Assembly: GCA_030267565.1 (NCBI GenBank)
Contig: BRXU01000022.1
Coordinates: forward strand, 1,012,001-1,076,000
DNA length: 64,000 nt
DNA from: Pleodorina starrii
Lineage: Eukaryota; Chlorophyta; Chlorophyceae; Chlamydomonadales; Volvocaceae
Reading direction: 5' to 3'
Part shown: positions 1 to 11,100 of the stretch, one piece after another
Numbering within the stretch: position 1 is the first letter of the stretch
Layout: every line of letters begins with the position of its first letter
The notes under the pieces: generated by a model
Database searches by the model: none
Told to the model about the DNA's origin: nothing
The model's input: only the letters and a program-made list of their open reading frames with translations
Position numbers and translations under genes: made by a program

Positions 1-1041
1 CTGCTGCGCGATGGGATTTAAACTTGCTTGCTTCCCATCTGTCCTTAAGCAAATGTCTATTCCCTCCTAGTCGCTCGGTGGGTTAAATATCACCTTTTCA
101 GTCCTTATCAGGGGACCTTGTAACCGTCTTTTAAGTTGTCGAAGGGTACTCACAGGGGTCGGATTCCTGGAAGTGTGGTGTCACGGGTTACCTGGTACTG
201 GCTTAAAGTAAATCAATGTTCATATAATAACGGGTAGCTCGTGGCGTTCAACGGATGGATACCCGCGACCGGGTTTAAGAATCTTCCGACCGGGTCTAGG
301 ATTCTTCCGGTCGGCCATAGGATTACCCTCACCCGATTTCAGAATAACCGCTTCATCAGGTATCCGATTCTCAATGCCCCGGAAACAGATACTCGGTTAG
401 ACCAAAGGGTTACGCAAAATAGGTATTCCGTTACATGTCGCCGCGCCGTTTGATACCCCAACGAAATCGACATCCATGTCTACCCACTGCTTACAGCCTC
501 GCTCTTTGCCCGCCCCTCGCCTCAATCCTGCTGCTCATCTGCGTGTCCCAAGGCATGACCAATCAATACTCTACGTTCTACTTGCGCAGAAAACTAATTC
601 ACTGCTGATGAGCACAAGCTACACAACAACACAGTAAGCCAATGCGCATCACGCAATAGTGCCACGATGGATGGCTTTAGGAGTAGTATGGTAACGATGC
701 GATCGAATCGCACAAATCCTACCGCCGGGCGTTTAGGCGGGCCAGGGCAAAACGTAAACTCCGAAGTTGGCAGTCGTTACATTAAGCCCGCCCGTTAGGG
801 AAAGATAGATCCTGATAGATTGCCTCATCAATCGATAGACATGATTATCGCAATCCCCAACCGTCAGCATAAAATATCCCCGGCCATAGACATACATCCA
901 TCAATACGACATGCGTTAACCACAAATTTGTGATCTAAGATTCACGCCATGCATGCGTGTATCCGACATCCACAAGCAATGCGAGGGACCTTGGCGGCTG
1001 CTGACGGGGAGATCAGTAACTAACGAGATCCGTCCCTGCGT
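1..1041. other. 3' flank of the carbonic anhydrase gene, no gene seen
   Basis: I see no conserved coding sequence here. The stretch holds the left copy of a dispersed repeat (144-366) and otherwise moderate-GC DNA without long informative frames. A GTG-initiated frame at 241-453 lies largely inside the repeat and is not considered a gene. Confidence 0.6.
144..366 (+). repeat. Dispersed repeat, copy 1 (left of carbonic anhydrase gene)
   Basis: This stretch aligns in the same orientation with 5256-5488. Both begin GGGTACTCAC, share GGTCGGATTCCTGGAAG, CTACCTGGTACTGGCTTA-like and TAGCTCGTGGCGTTCAACGG blocks, and end near AGGTATCCG. The copies differ by scattered substitutions and by a short replaced segment after ACTGGCTTA. 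Inside each copy a ~20-bp motif of the type TTCCGACCGGGTCTAGGATTC is repeated two to three times. They are diverged direct repeats; no protein domain is encoded. Confidence 0.85.
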
Positions 1042-1798
1042 TTAAGCAAGGCCCACTTTCACCACACGATCGTTCAGCTTCTGAGCGTTGCGGAAATTGT
1101 AGCCGTACGCGGCGATGCCGCACGTGACTGTATGGCAGGCGGGGATGAAAGAGGGGGAGGCAGCATAAGTAAGGCGGCTGCAAAAAACGAGACAGGTACA
1201 TATACATGACGAGTGCCGGTCAGCAGTCTTCACGCATGAGCTAGGTTACCATTACGGATAAGGTTACGGATAAGGTTACGGATAATAAGGTTACGGATAA
1301 GGTTACGGATAAGGCCGTCCCTCTGTACCTTGTGCGTGCATCTTCAATCCTGCTATCAAGCAACTATCTAGCTATTATTGCAGTTGGAAGCACACTTGTC
1401 CGATTCCCGGACGGCCAAATCACCAGCGCTCGCTACTCACCATTGTTGGGGTTGCCGGCCGGCTGCGCCGTCGCCAACAGCCGTCGGTGAGAAGCGGTGG
1501 AAGTAGTGCCGGTCGCGTTCCTGGGGTTGCACTCCCTGAAGCCGACAGCCCTGCGGTACTTGTTCCACTGCGGATGGACCGGAAAGGTTAGCATGTATGG
1601 GCGCATGTGCCGTATGTACGTACACCAACACACCAATATATGCACCGTTACGCCGCCAGCAGCAGGGCCCCCGCCGTGGGTGCTAAGCGGCGGTCGTGAC
1701 GGGCAGGCATGCATGCAGCAGAGATAGACCATACGCGCACACCCTCTTTGTTCGGCCGCATGCAGGCGGCATATCCCCCGTCGCCGTGCCGCACGTGC

Positions 1799-1829
<31 letters not shown>

Positions 1830-4498
1830 TCCGCACCTGCGCCTGGCTGATCTTCTGGGGCTGCAGGAACACGTGCCACAGCAGGCCCTCACTGCAGGGC
1901 GGTGTGGTCAGGCTGCCCTCGTAGGTCACGTAGTTGCGGGTGCTGAGTGGCGGCAGCAGATCCCCCAGCCGGATGTCCGCGCCGGCACGCAGGAAGTTGA
2001 TGGCCTGCACGCATACATTTAGGAAAGCATAGAAATGTTTTTAGCTGGTGCTGTGATTGCTTATCCTAACTTCGAATTCCTAACTAAAGATGTGGCGACG
2101 ACGACGACGACGACGGCGGCAGCTTTATTTCCATATCTGCAACGAACCCCACGAAGCACTCACCCCCTCTCGCAGCGGCATTGCCTCCCAGATGGCCTCC
2201 AGCAGGGGGTTATCTCCGCCGCTACCCAGCTCGAACAGCACACCCGTGACCATGATGCAGCCCCCGGCGGCATCGCAGGCGGGCAGGCCCGTGACCCGGT
2301 GCACGATGTGCATCTCGAGCGGGAAGTACCGGCATGCGGGCGGGCGGGTAGGCAGGCAGGGGCGCGTGGATGGAGGAGGCAAGTCTTTGTACCCGCGCAC
2401 ACCGGCTTTCTCTGAGGGAAGATCTGTTAATTTGGTGTCTCCAAGCTGGTGGCCAGATTATTAGCTAGGCTGCGGTCGTGCACGCACATGCCGCGTAACG
2501 AACCACGTGCGTGTCCCGCCGCGCCGCGCCAGCCGGCCCCGCCCGCACACGTGGGAGGCCCTACGTAGCTGAGTGTTCTCACCTTAGCTACCTCCACCTC
2601 ACCCGCCACAAACACTACTTACCCTCACCCTCCACTACAAATAAACTTACCTAGGAGGGCATGCTCTGAGGTGGCGTGGAAATGAAACTGCAGCGGCGTC
2701 GCACGGACCCTGACGGCCGGGTCATACGCATCCATGGACAGCACGGCGGTCACAGTCGCCGTGTTGAATTGAAGAGCTGCGTGTTGAGGGGCACACGCAG
2801 CAGGGTGAGGGCGACGGAGGCCGTGGGGAGGCAACCGAAGGACGGAGGTCGACAACGAAATGAACAATCAAGCGAGGGCGTCTATCTAACCATGGCAGTC
2901 CATGGCAGCGGTTGGTTCCCAATTAACAGAAAGGTACCTGTCGTACGTGGATAGATGGGCAAAGTCAGATCGATCGGCGGCGCGTCCTATGCTACCTACC
3001 TAAGCTATCTATCTGGGCTGCGTGCTCTAACGAAATGCGCGAATGAAATGCGCAGCGCAGTGTGCAGAGGTTTATTTCTTAGCCAGCTTCTTGCATGCGG
3101 ACTCCTACGGGGCTACGGATCGCATGTCCTTCGTTAAAGCTGCAGGTAGGCCGTACCTAACGGCAGTGACTGATGACAACTGGTTCGAAACTAATATGTA
3201 TAACGCACCTGGCACCGCAATCTGCACGTGCGTCCGCGGCGAAGGGCGACAGCCACTCGACCTGAATGGTGTGACCGTTATTGATGACCTCCACATTGCT
3301 CCCATTGGAGACGAGGCGCGGGTAGAACCAGGTAGTGCGCAGATTGCGAGGAATCTCGTCGGTGTCATCTGCAAGCGAGTGACAATGAATGCAGCAGCCA
3401 GCAACGCAAGGTGAGGCTCGCCAGTTTGAGCGCGCTGCTTGATGAATGTAGCGACACCGACCAAACCATACCATACTATTGCGAGTTATTACTAGCAAAG
3501 TATCCACATGAAACGGCAGTCGCCGTGCAGATGGCCTGCAAGATTGCTGCAGCTATATATCTAGCAGAAAACGGCGCTGTCTTCTGATCGGCGGGCGACC
3601 GCGCGAGTAGTGTGTATGTGGCAGCAAGCTAAGCAAGGGCGAGGCGACGTACTGCAACTGATGATGATATATACGATGGCGCACGCTCTCTACGGTGGTA
3701 CAACAAATCTCATCTACACGTACGCTGCAACAAATCTGATGATCTACGTATCTATCCCTGCACGTATGTACGTACCTCCTCCCGAGCCCAGGATGTTGAG
3801 TATGGAGCTGAGGAGCCCGTCCCGCTTAACGGACAGCGGCGGCACATTGATCGGGCTCTGGCGAAGACCACTCAGGCAGCGCCAAGGCCGTCCGGAGGCG
3901 TCCACACCGTTCCTGGTCGAGGAGGTGGACCGCACACGCACACGCACACGCACACAGCAGGCAGGAACAAGAATAAGAACAAGAACCCTTGCTTGTCGTA
4001 CGTTAAGGAACAGCGGGCGGGGCAATCGATCGCGAATGACACGGCAGCTAGCTCACCAGTCGTCTCCAGCGAAGCCCCAGTTCCAGGGCGTCCCGCCTTT
4101 GGGAGGCGCCTGCATGCGTGTCCACATCACACATACACACGCGGATGGAGGCAGCTAGCTCATACGTGAAGATACAAGTCGCTGGGTGAGAATGTTAACC
4201 TAACGGCCGCGAGATCATGAACCCTCGCGCGGTAACGCACGCAAGGCATAGTACAGCAACGAAGCAAGCATGCAGGATGTACCGTTGATGGACCGGCAAG
4301 CAAATGGCTGCATTATTCCCATCCAGCGGCGTCAGTGGGCCAGCCACTCAGGCCACCTGCCCTAGCTGCGTACGTACATACCAGGGAGTCCGGCGAGGTG
4401 CCGAATTTGAAGATGCACGCAGTTGCTGGTCCCGTAGAGAACGCAATGCACAGCAGGGCAGCCGCACACAAAAGCGCGAGGGGCTTGGCTGAAGCCAT
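1042..4498 (-). CDS. Alpha-type carbonic anhydrase, secreted, CAH1-like
   Basis: Interconverts CO2 and bicarbonate; its Chlamydomonas homologue CAH1 acts in the periplasm in inorganic carbon supply. Nine exons, in coding order: 4498-4382, 4109-4057, 3912-3776, 3368-3228, 2776-2651, about 2333-2164, 2004-1837, 1567-1441, 1127-1042. They give about 374 residues, close to the 377 of CAH1. Residues 1-28 form a signal peptide ending STGPATA. Visible family motifs are [18 protein letters not shown], the zinc ligands in LQFHFH (about residues 181 and 183) and EMHIVH (about 200), and [18 protein letters not shown]. The C-terminal NFRN-containing tail matches the part that becomes the small subunit in CAH1. 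All junctions keep phase. Exon 6 is odd: no AG lies directly before it, although family spacing of the zinc ligands favours a start at 2333. Identity as alpha-CA is secure; the exact CAH paralogue is not. Confidence 0.93.
1244..1313 (+). repeat. 12-bp tandem repeat in carbonic anhydrase intron 8
   Basis: About five units of GGTTACGGATAA with one short interruption, lying in the intron between exon 9 (ends 1127) and exon 8 (starts 1441). Confidence 0.85.
1803..1829 (+). repeat. (CA)n microsatellite beside a splice donor
   Basis: Thirteen CA units just inside carbonic anhydrase intron 7. On the coding (minus) strand it reads as (TG)n starting within ten bases of the GTGCGG donor at 1836. Confidence 0.9.
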
Positions 4499-5255
4499 GT
4501 CTCCAATTGCAAGCTTGCCTCCGCCTTGCCGTGCCTTGTCTTGGCTTGCCTTTGTTGCTTCACAAAGTGTAACAAAGTGTATGTTGGCTTCTGCGACAAC
4601 TTTAGGACGGCAAGGGGCTTTTATACGGCCAGCCAGCCCCTGCCAGCCACACATCCGTACAGGCGGTCGCGTGCCCAGTGAACTACCCGACTCGATCAAC
4701 CGTAGCGTTGTCGGGGGTTTCGAGGGCCATGCGTGAGGTTTGATGGTAGTGGTAGCCAGTTACTACGAACTAACTAGAGGACGCCACCGATAGTAGATCA
4801 TTCGTATTATTATCAGTACGAGGACATCTATCGATGGGACACGACGCAAGGAGCTGAAGTCCACTACTGCTGGTGCTGTGACGGTAGTTGCAGGTGTGTA
4901 GGTAGGTGGCTGGCTGGCAGGACTCCCGTCGCTGCAGCGGTTGGTAACTTTCGAATCATGCATTCCCGATAGATAATAATTTATAACGCACATGATACAT
5001 GCGTTCTCCATTCGAGCAAAATTTCGATAGTCAGATGCAATGAAATTCCCCAACCCAACTCGATGTATTGTTCAGATGCAGGTAGATAGATAGTACTCGA
5101 CACATGGTCGTCGTCGGCGTCGGTTTTATCAGCGGCGGTAGATAAAATTCAATATACATGGGGGATCATAACGTACATAGTATTATATCCGTCATTGATT
5201 TTGATTCTGGGCGGATGGAGCTGCCCGCGCGAAACGAGGCGAGGCCTGGTGCAGA

Positions 5256-5488
5256 GGGTACTCACGGGGGGTCGGATTCCTGGAAGGATGGTGTCACGGG
5301 CTACCTGGTACTGGCTTATAATAATCATCCAAGATGAAATTCCTCTTTTCTTGTAATAACGGATAGCTCGTGGCGTTCAACGGATACCCGCGACCGGGTT
5401 TAGGATTCTTCCGACCGGGTCTAGGATTCTTCCGACCGGCCATAGGATTACCCTCACCCGAATTCAGAATGACCGCTACAGGTATCCG
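5256..5488 (+). repeat. Dispersed repeat, copy 2 (right of carbonic anhydrase gene)
   Basis: Second copy of the repeat at 144-366, same orientation, so the two copies bracket about 4.9 kb containing the whole carbonic anhydrase gene. See the finding on the bracketed segment. Confidence 0.85.
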
Positions 5489-5970
5489 TGTTTAACGAGT
5501 GCCCCGCCTTCGGGAATCTGCGGTCGACGTTTGCGGGCGAGGCTGGTTCCCAAGGCCTCGACGGGTGGCTACATGCATGTGCACCAACATGCATGGGGGT
5601 ACGGTAAGCACCTCATCGGGCGCTGCCCTGCGGGTTCTCTCCAGTGCTTTGGGACACACCCGGCAATGCAGGCACGCGGCGCTCAAGCGCCCCGCGCTGA
5701 GGCGGTCGAGGGAGGGTGAAAGCCCACCCGCCCGCCACCGTACCTCGCCCCACCAATGAACCGTCCATGGGCGATGCGCCCCCCTTTCCCCCCAGCTCCC
5801 GCTTTTACGGACGCCCCCGCGCTCTCGCGGAGCACGCTGAACAACATTTCACGTCCCGTCCCGCTGAGGAAGGCAACTGCAACTGGCAACTGGCAGCGCT
5901 TGAACCCGAGTCCCGACCGCTGCCAGCGCTGCGCGCCGTGTCCTGCGTGTTGTTACGGTGCCGTGTCCCT

Positions 5971-6089
5971 AGCCGAGGAGCCAAGCAGCCAACACGCCAC
6001 AGCACAGCACGAGCACCTGCTTGTAGTACAGTAGCCGAGGAGCCAAGCAGCCAACGCGCCAGCACCTAGAGCACCTACTGGTAGTACAG
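5971..6089 (+). repeat. ~60-bp imperfect tandem duplication
   Basis: AGCCGAGGAGCCAAGCAGCC at 5971 recurs at 6033, and both copies end in a GAGCACCT...GTAGTACAG block (6031 and 6089). Confidence 0.85.
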
Positions 6090-7815
6090 CGGATCGTGCG
6101 CACTGTCGCCCACACAGGCTACGCACCGAGTCAACGTAACAGGGATATGTACATCACAGGCAAACAGGGGTAGGGCGGGTTGGGGGTGGGGGGAGGGTTA
6201 GTGCCCCACATGTGCTCCCTCGCTCGCCGCCTGCGTCACGGCGAGGCAACCGTATGCGTGGCCCGGGTCAAGCGCCCAGCAGACGGCGTTGTCCCCGTCC
6301 GGCGCCACATAAGCATTACTCCGAAGTCCGAACCTATCCTTACTCCGGACCTATCCTTACTACCTTGGCCCCGGGCTACACGCTCATTCAGTGCCGCCGC
6401 CTTGCTGCCTCCTGCGTCGTGGCTCCCTCGCTCTCTGAACTCTCCGACGCAGTTGAAGGTCGCCACCACACGCCACATTCGTCTTCAAGCCGCCACAAGA
6501 GCCGCCGTGTTGTTCCTCACCCCCCGTCATCGCTCATCAGCCCCCTTCCCCCCCCCCCCCCGCCCGGACAGCATCGCCCCAGTTCAGCGAAGATGCTGCC
6601 GTATGTGGACGCGAAGAGGCGCCAATGCGGCGCCGCGCGGTGCTGGCCCTGGACCGAACCCCCTCTCCCGTCCTTCCCCTCCTCGCAGGGGAAACACCGG
6701 CGGCAGCAGCAGCAGCAGCAGCAGTCCACCAGTGCTCGGGCAGCCACTCCTACATGGCCCCACCGGCTAGCGGCACGTGAAACCACAGCCGCTCAGCACC
6801 CGACCACCCGAGCGCTGGCTCCCCACCTCCGCCCTACTCGCGCTCTCCGCCCGCCGGTTGGTACGGCGCGAGCCGGGACATTGACATCTAGTAAACTATT
6901 TCGACTTGGACTTCAATGTCATCACACCTAGCAGCAGCAGCAGTAGCAGCAGCAGCGCGGGTTCGACTCGTAGGCACCCGGACAATCCTTCGGGCAACTA
7001 GCCAGCAGAAACACGCGCGGACACTGCTGGGGGGGCGGGGCGGGGGCCAAAGTTCGGCGCGACTCAAGAGCCCCTGTCGCTTGCAGGTATTGCACCACAC
7101 GCCGCACAGGCGCCCTCGCCCCCTCCAAGAACCGACGAAATCACACACACCGAGTTCAGAAAGCCTCCTGCAGCGTCGCGAGTGCCGAGTGGCGAGCCCC
7201 CAGCGGTGAGCGCAGACAGGCGGTAGCAAGCGCCTCGCACATGCCTCCGCCGCCTGCCTGGCAAAACAGTCACGCACACCCTTCCCTGAGCGGAAGTAAT
7301 CGAGCCAGTGTCGCGGCTCCGAGCTGTCGCATCCCTGCAGGCCTGTCCCACCCCGGCTCTGTCCAATCCTGCTGCAATGCGAGCCAGTTCGCGATAGCGC
7401 AGCGCAGGGGGGGCCACATGCGGTATGGCCGCCGGCTGTATATGGCCACCGGCCCTCGCCGCACACCCGCTCGTCGCCTCTCGGCGTCTTGCCTCTCAGC
7501 ATCTTCCCTGTCATGCCACTGCGGTTCGCCCTTACAGCCCCACACCAACCCCCCCATCTTCCTTGGACGGTCCGCTCGGGACATGCCAACACCACGCCCC
7601 ACACCAAACACATCACAATACAGTTCGCCGAGCATCGCAAAGCCCCCCCCCGGGGGGCAGCAGGCCAGCCAGCCAACCCCCCGCGCGCGCGCAATCCCCG
7701 CAAAGCCGCTCCGTTACCGTCTGCCATCTGCCCGTCCGGCCTACACCACCGCCTCCGCACCGCCATCCGGTCCCAACTCCTATTATACCTATATCCCAAT
7801 ATCCTAAAAAGCTGC

Positions 7816-7880
7816 CTCCGGCTCATCTCCGGCTCATCTCCGGCTCATCTCCGGCTCATCTCCGGCTCATCTCCGGCTCA
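7816..7880 (+). repeat. 11-bp tandem repeat, about six units
   Basis: CTCCGGCTCAT is repeated five times in full and once in part. The unit length is not a multiple of three, so the array would shift any reading frame across it. That argues against the long frames that run through this region. Confidence 0.9.
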
Positions 7881-8154
7881 GCCGGGATCCGCCATCAGTC
7901 CACGTGGCCACCATTTCCCCCGCTCCCTTCCCGATCGCCGCCCACACAGAGCCCCCCTCCCCCTTAAATTTGCCTTAAATAGCTATAGCCGAGAGCCGAG
8001 AGCCAAGAGCGAACACTGAGGCCCCCCTCCCAGCTCCCACCCGCCACCCCCCCTTGGATGGATCCACACACACGCTGGCCCCAAAGCCCGCGCTGCCGCC
8101 GCAGCAGAGCACGACGCTCTCTCCCCAAGACCAAAGCCAAACCCGGCGCGGAGC

Positions 8155-11100
8155 TTACGCCTGGCCGTCCGCCAGCGGCGGCTGCGGCCGGGCCTCCCCC
8201 GCAGCGGTCGAGGCATCCGCGGCGGCGTGTTGAGACACCAACTTGGCCGCCCGGCGCACCTCCAGATCCCAGTCGAAGCGCGACACCACCACCGCCAGGA
8301 TGACCGCCTGCGCATGAGAGGGCGGGAGATGAGGGCGGAAGATGAGGGCGGGGAATGAGGGCGGGGATGAAGGCGGGGGATAAAAACGACATCGCAGCGG
8401 AGGGACGTAGGCGACCGAGCGCGGAGGGAGGGGCACGGAATGGGGGGGCAAGGCAGTTACGAGGAATGAGGGGAAGGAGGAGGGATATGAGGGGCCCTTC
8501 TTTTCGTCTGCGAGGGGCCCAGGTCTGGGCGCTCGTGTCGTTTGCTGTGTGCTGTCGCGTGTGTACATCCGCTCGGGTGGGTCCGGTCCGGTCCGGCGGC
8601 AACGCGGTTGCGGAGTCGCCCGGTACTGAACATGTCTGTGTCTGGCAAGTACTGTTGTACTGCTGCGTCCGTTCGCCCACGCGTTTCAGGTTCGCCTTTT
8701 CTCACCCTAAATCGCACCCCAGCCCACCTCACCCCAAGTACTGCAGGGCCTGCGCATTCCTTTCGTCGCCTCCATCCCTCCCATCGCTGCGCTCTCACCT
8801 TTACCACCCCCTCCCCCCTCCCCCCCATCTGCCCATCCGCCCCTCCAACCCCACCTGCAGCGACGTGGCCGCCGCCAGTCCGCACCAGAATCCCACCACA
8901 TCCAGCCCCAACTTGAAGCCCAGCAGCAGCGCCAGCGGACAGCCCACCGCCCAGTAGCCCACCAGGTTGAGTGCGGCCCCCCAGGTCTGGCGGCCGCTGC
9001 CCCGCAGCACTCCGCCCAGCACCGCCACCATCCCATCACCCACGGCACTGGCGGCGAGGGCGGGCATGATGCGGCCGACTGCGCCAGGGAGGGCGGAGGG
9101 GGAGGAAATGGGGGGCATTGCGGTGAGGAAAGGCGAAAAAGCCGAAGGATTGGGAGTGGGAGTTGGGGGTGAGGAGTGGGGGAGGCTGGAATCATGGCGA
9201 AGCTGAGTGCGGGGAGGGCGGGGGCGGGGGCGTGGGGCATAAGCGCGTGGTGGCACACCAGCCGCAAACATGTAGGACGGGTCTGCAGAGCCGGTGATTT
9301 CACGATCGGCAGGTGGCCGGCGGGAAACAACAATGTACAAACAAAGGAGAGGCGAAGCCGCAGTGGAGGGACGGAGGCACCGGGCGGCAGGTGGCGCGTA
9401 GGGAGGTGGCTGGTCGCCGCCCGCGACCCTCCCTCGACTGCTCACCGTTGTACACGATGCTGGGCTCGGATGTGAAGATGCGGGCCACCAGGTGCTGCCC
9501 GGCGAACAGCCCCCCGCCCAGACACAGCTGCAGCACCAGCGCAGCCGACACGGCGGTGCGGGCGGCGGTGCGGGCGGCGGCTGCGGAGCCCGATCCCAAT
9601 GCGTTGGCCACCCGCGTATTGGCGGCGGTGCCCAGGGACATGGGGATCATGTAGGTCCTGGGGGGGGTGAAGGGGTGGGGGTTAAGGGTGGGTGAGAGGG
9701 TGGATGGGTGAGCTGTCCAGTCGCGAGGGGCAGTCCCATCTTGCCCAGCCCACTCCGTCGCAGACGCGACGCGGGACAACAACCCTAGAGGGCGCCTCCC
9801 GCCCCCCTTGGGAGTGAGGCAAGGTGAGGGGCAGTCAGGCGCGCGATGCGGCGAAGCGTCGCCACCGCAGCGGCGGCCCCCCGGCCCCCACCGCCATCCC
9901 GCCTCCGCCGGTGCAGCCCCTCCTACACCCATCCACCCACCCACCCACCCACCCATTTCCCCCACCAGCCAGCCCCGCCCCGCCCCGCCCCGCACCAGGA
10001 CGTGATATTGAAGGATATCCCCATCACCGCCACTGCGATACGCGCAAAGTCCTTCAGAGAGCCTGAGGGGGGCGGGGTGAGCGGTGACAGGCGCGGGGCG
10101 GGGCGGGGCGGGGTGGGGTGGGTCGGAACGCGGGGATAGATCCGGACTCGGACTCGGACTCGGACTCGGTGCGAAAGGTGAGGAAGGTGCGTGCGCACGC
10201 GGACAAGAACAGTCGCCCAGCCGGGAGCTTCTGGCTCTGGGCCGAAAGCGCTTCACGGGGTGAAGGGGGTGAAGGGGGGTGAAGGGGGGTGAAGAAGCTC
10301 CACCTCAGTCCGCCACTCACCGGCCATGAAGATAACCAGCTCAAAGATCCTGAGGTGGGGCGGCGTGGGGCGGGGCAGGGTGGGGCGGGGTGGGGCGGCG
10401 TAGGGTGGGGCGGGGTGGAGCGGCGTGGGGTGGGGCGGGGTGGGGCAGGGTGGGAACGGTCCGCTTAGGGTGGTGTCTTCATCCCTTACTGTAGTAGCCC
10501 GAAAAAGTCCCGCCGCCCTCCCCCCGCCTGCCCCTCTCTCCCCCCTCCCGCGCCCGCTCACCACCACTCCATGCATATCATGGCCGCCGACGGCGCCGCG
10601 AACCGCAGGTAGGTTCCCCAGTCCGCCCAGGCCTGCCAGCTGAACCCCGCCCAGGTGCGCCGCGGCTTGTCGGCCCGGGTCGCCAGCACCTCCCTCGCCA
10701 CCGTGTAGCCCGCCAGCAGAGCCGTGTAGGTGGCGGTGGAGGCCAGGAAGGCCCAGGCAGCGCCCTCCAGACCCATTTGGAACCTGGGGGGGAGGGAGAG
10801 CGGAGGGGAGGGGAGGGGAGGGAGGGAGGGAGGGACATGGTCCTTTGTATAATAATGAGTCACTGCGGAGAGCGGGGGGACGGAGGGAGGGAGGGGGAGG
10901 GAGGGGGAGGGAGGAGGGGATCCGATGCGGCTGCACGCGTGTCGTCCGGTGTGGGCGGCGGAGAGCGCTGAGAGGCGGAGCGGAGCGGAGGGTGATCCGA
11001 TGTGGACTGGGGAGCCGGCCTCGGGTCCCGGTTTCGGAGCCACCTCCACTCGGGAGTACAAATCCGGCATGGTCGACTGACTGAGCGACTGAGCGACTGA

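Larger units (their letters stand above)
4499..8154. other. Intergenic stretch, no recognisable gene
   Basis: It lies between the 5' end of the carbonic anhydrase gene and the 3' end of the MATE gene. 4499-5255 should hold the carbonic anhydrase promoter; nothing beyond that could be assigned. From 5490 on, GC is very high and several long frames are open on both strands, but none shows a domain I recognise. Small repeats are present: dispersed repeat copy 2 (5256-5488), a 57-60-bp tandem duplication (5971-6089), an AGC run near 6700-6722 and an 11-bp tandem array (7816-7880). Confidence 0.55.

Noticed and set aside
241..453. Small frame in the left dispersed repeat
   Set aside because: It begins with GTG, lies mostly in the repeat, and the corresponding frame is not kept in the other copy.
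5042..5048. A GANTTNC match upstream of the carbonic anhydrase, like the low-CO2 enhancer motif of Chlamydomonas CAH1
   Set aside because: A single match to a five-base specification is expected by chance, and it lies farther from the start codon than the known elements.
6888..7826. Minus-strand open frame of 312 codons
   Set aside because: Arg/Gly/Cys-rich, typical of an antisense GC-rich frame. The 11-bp tandem array close by is not frame-conserving and no homology is visible.
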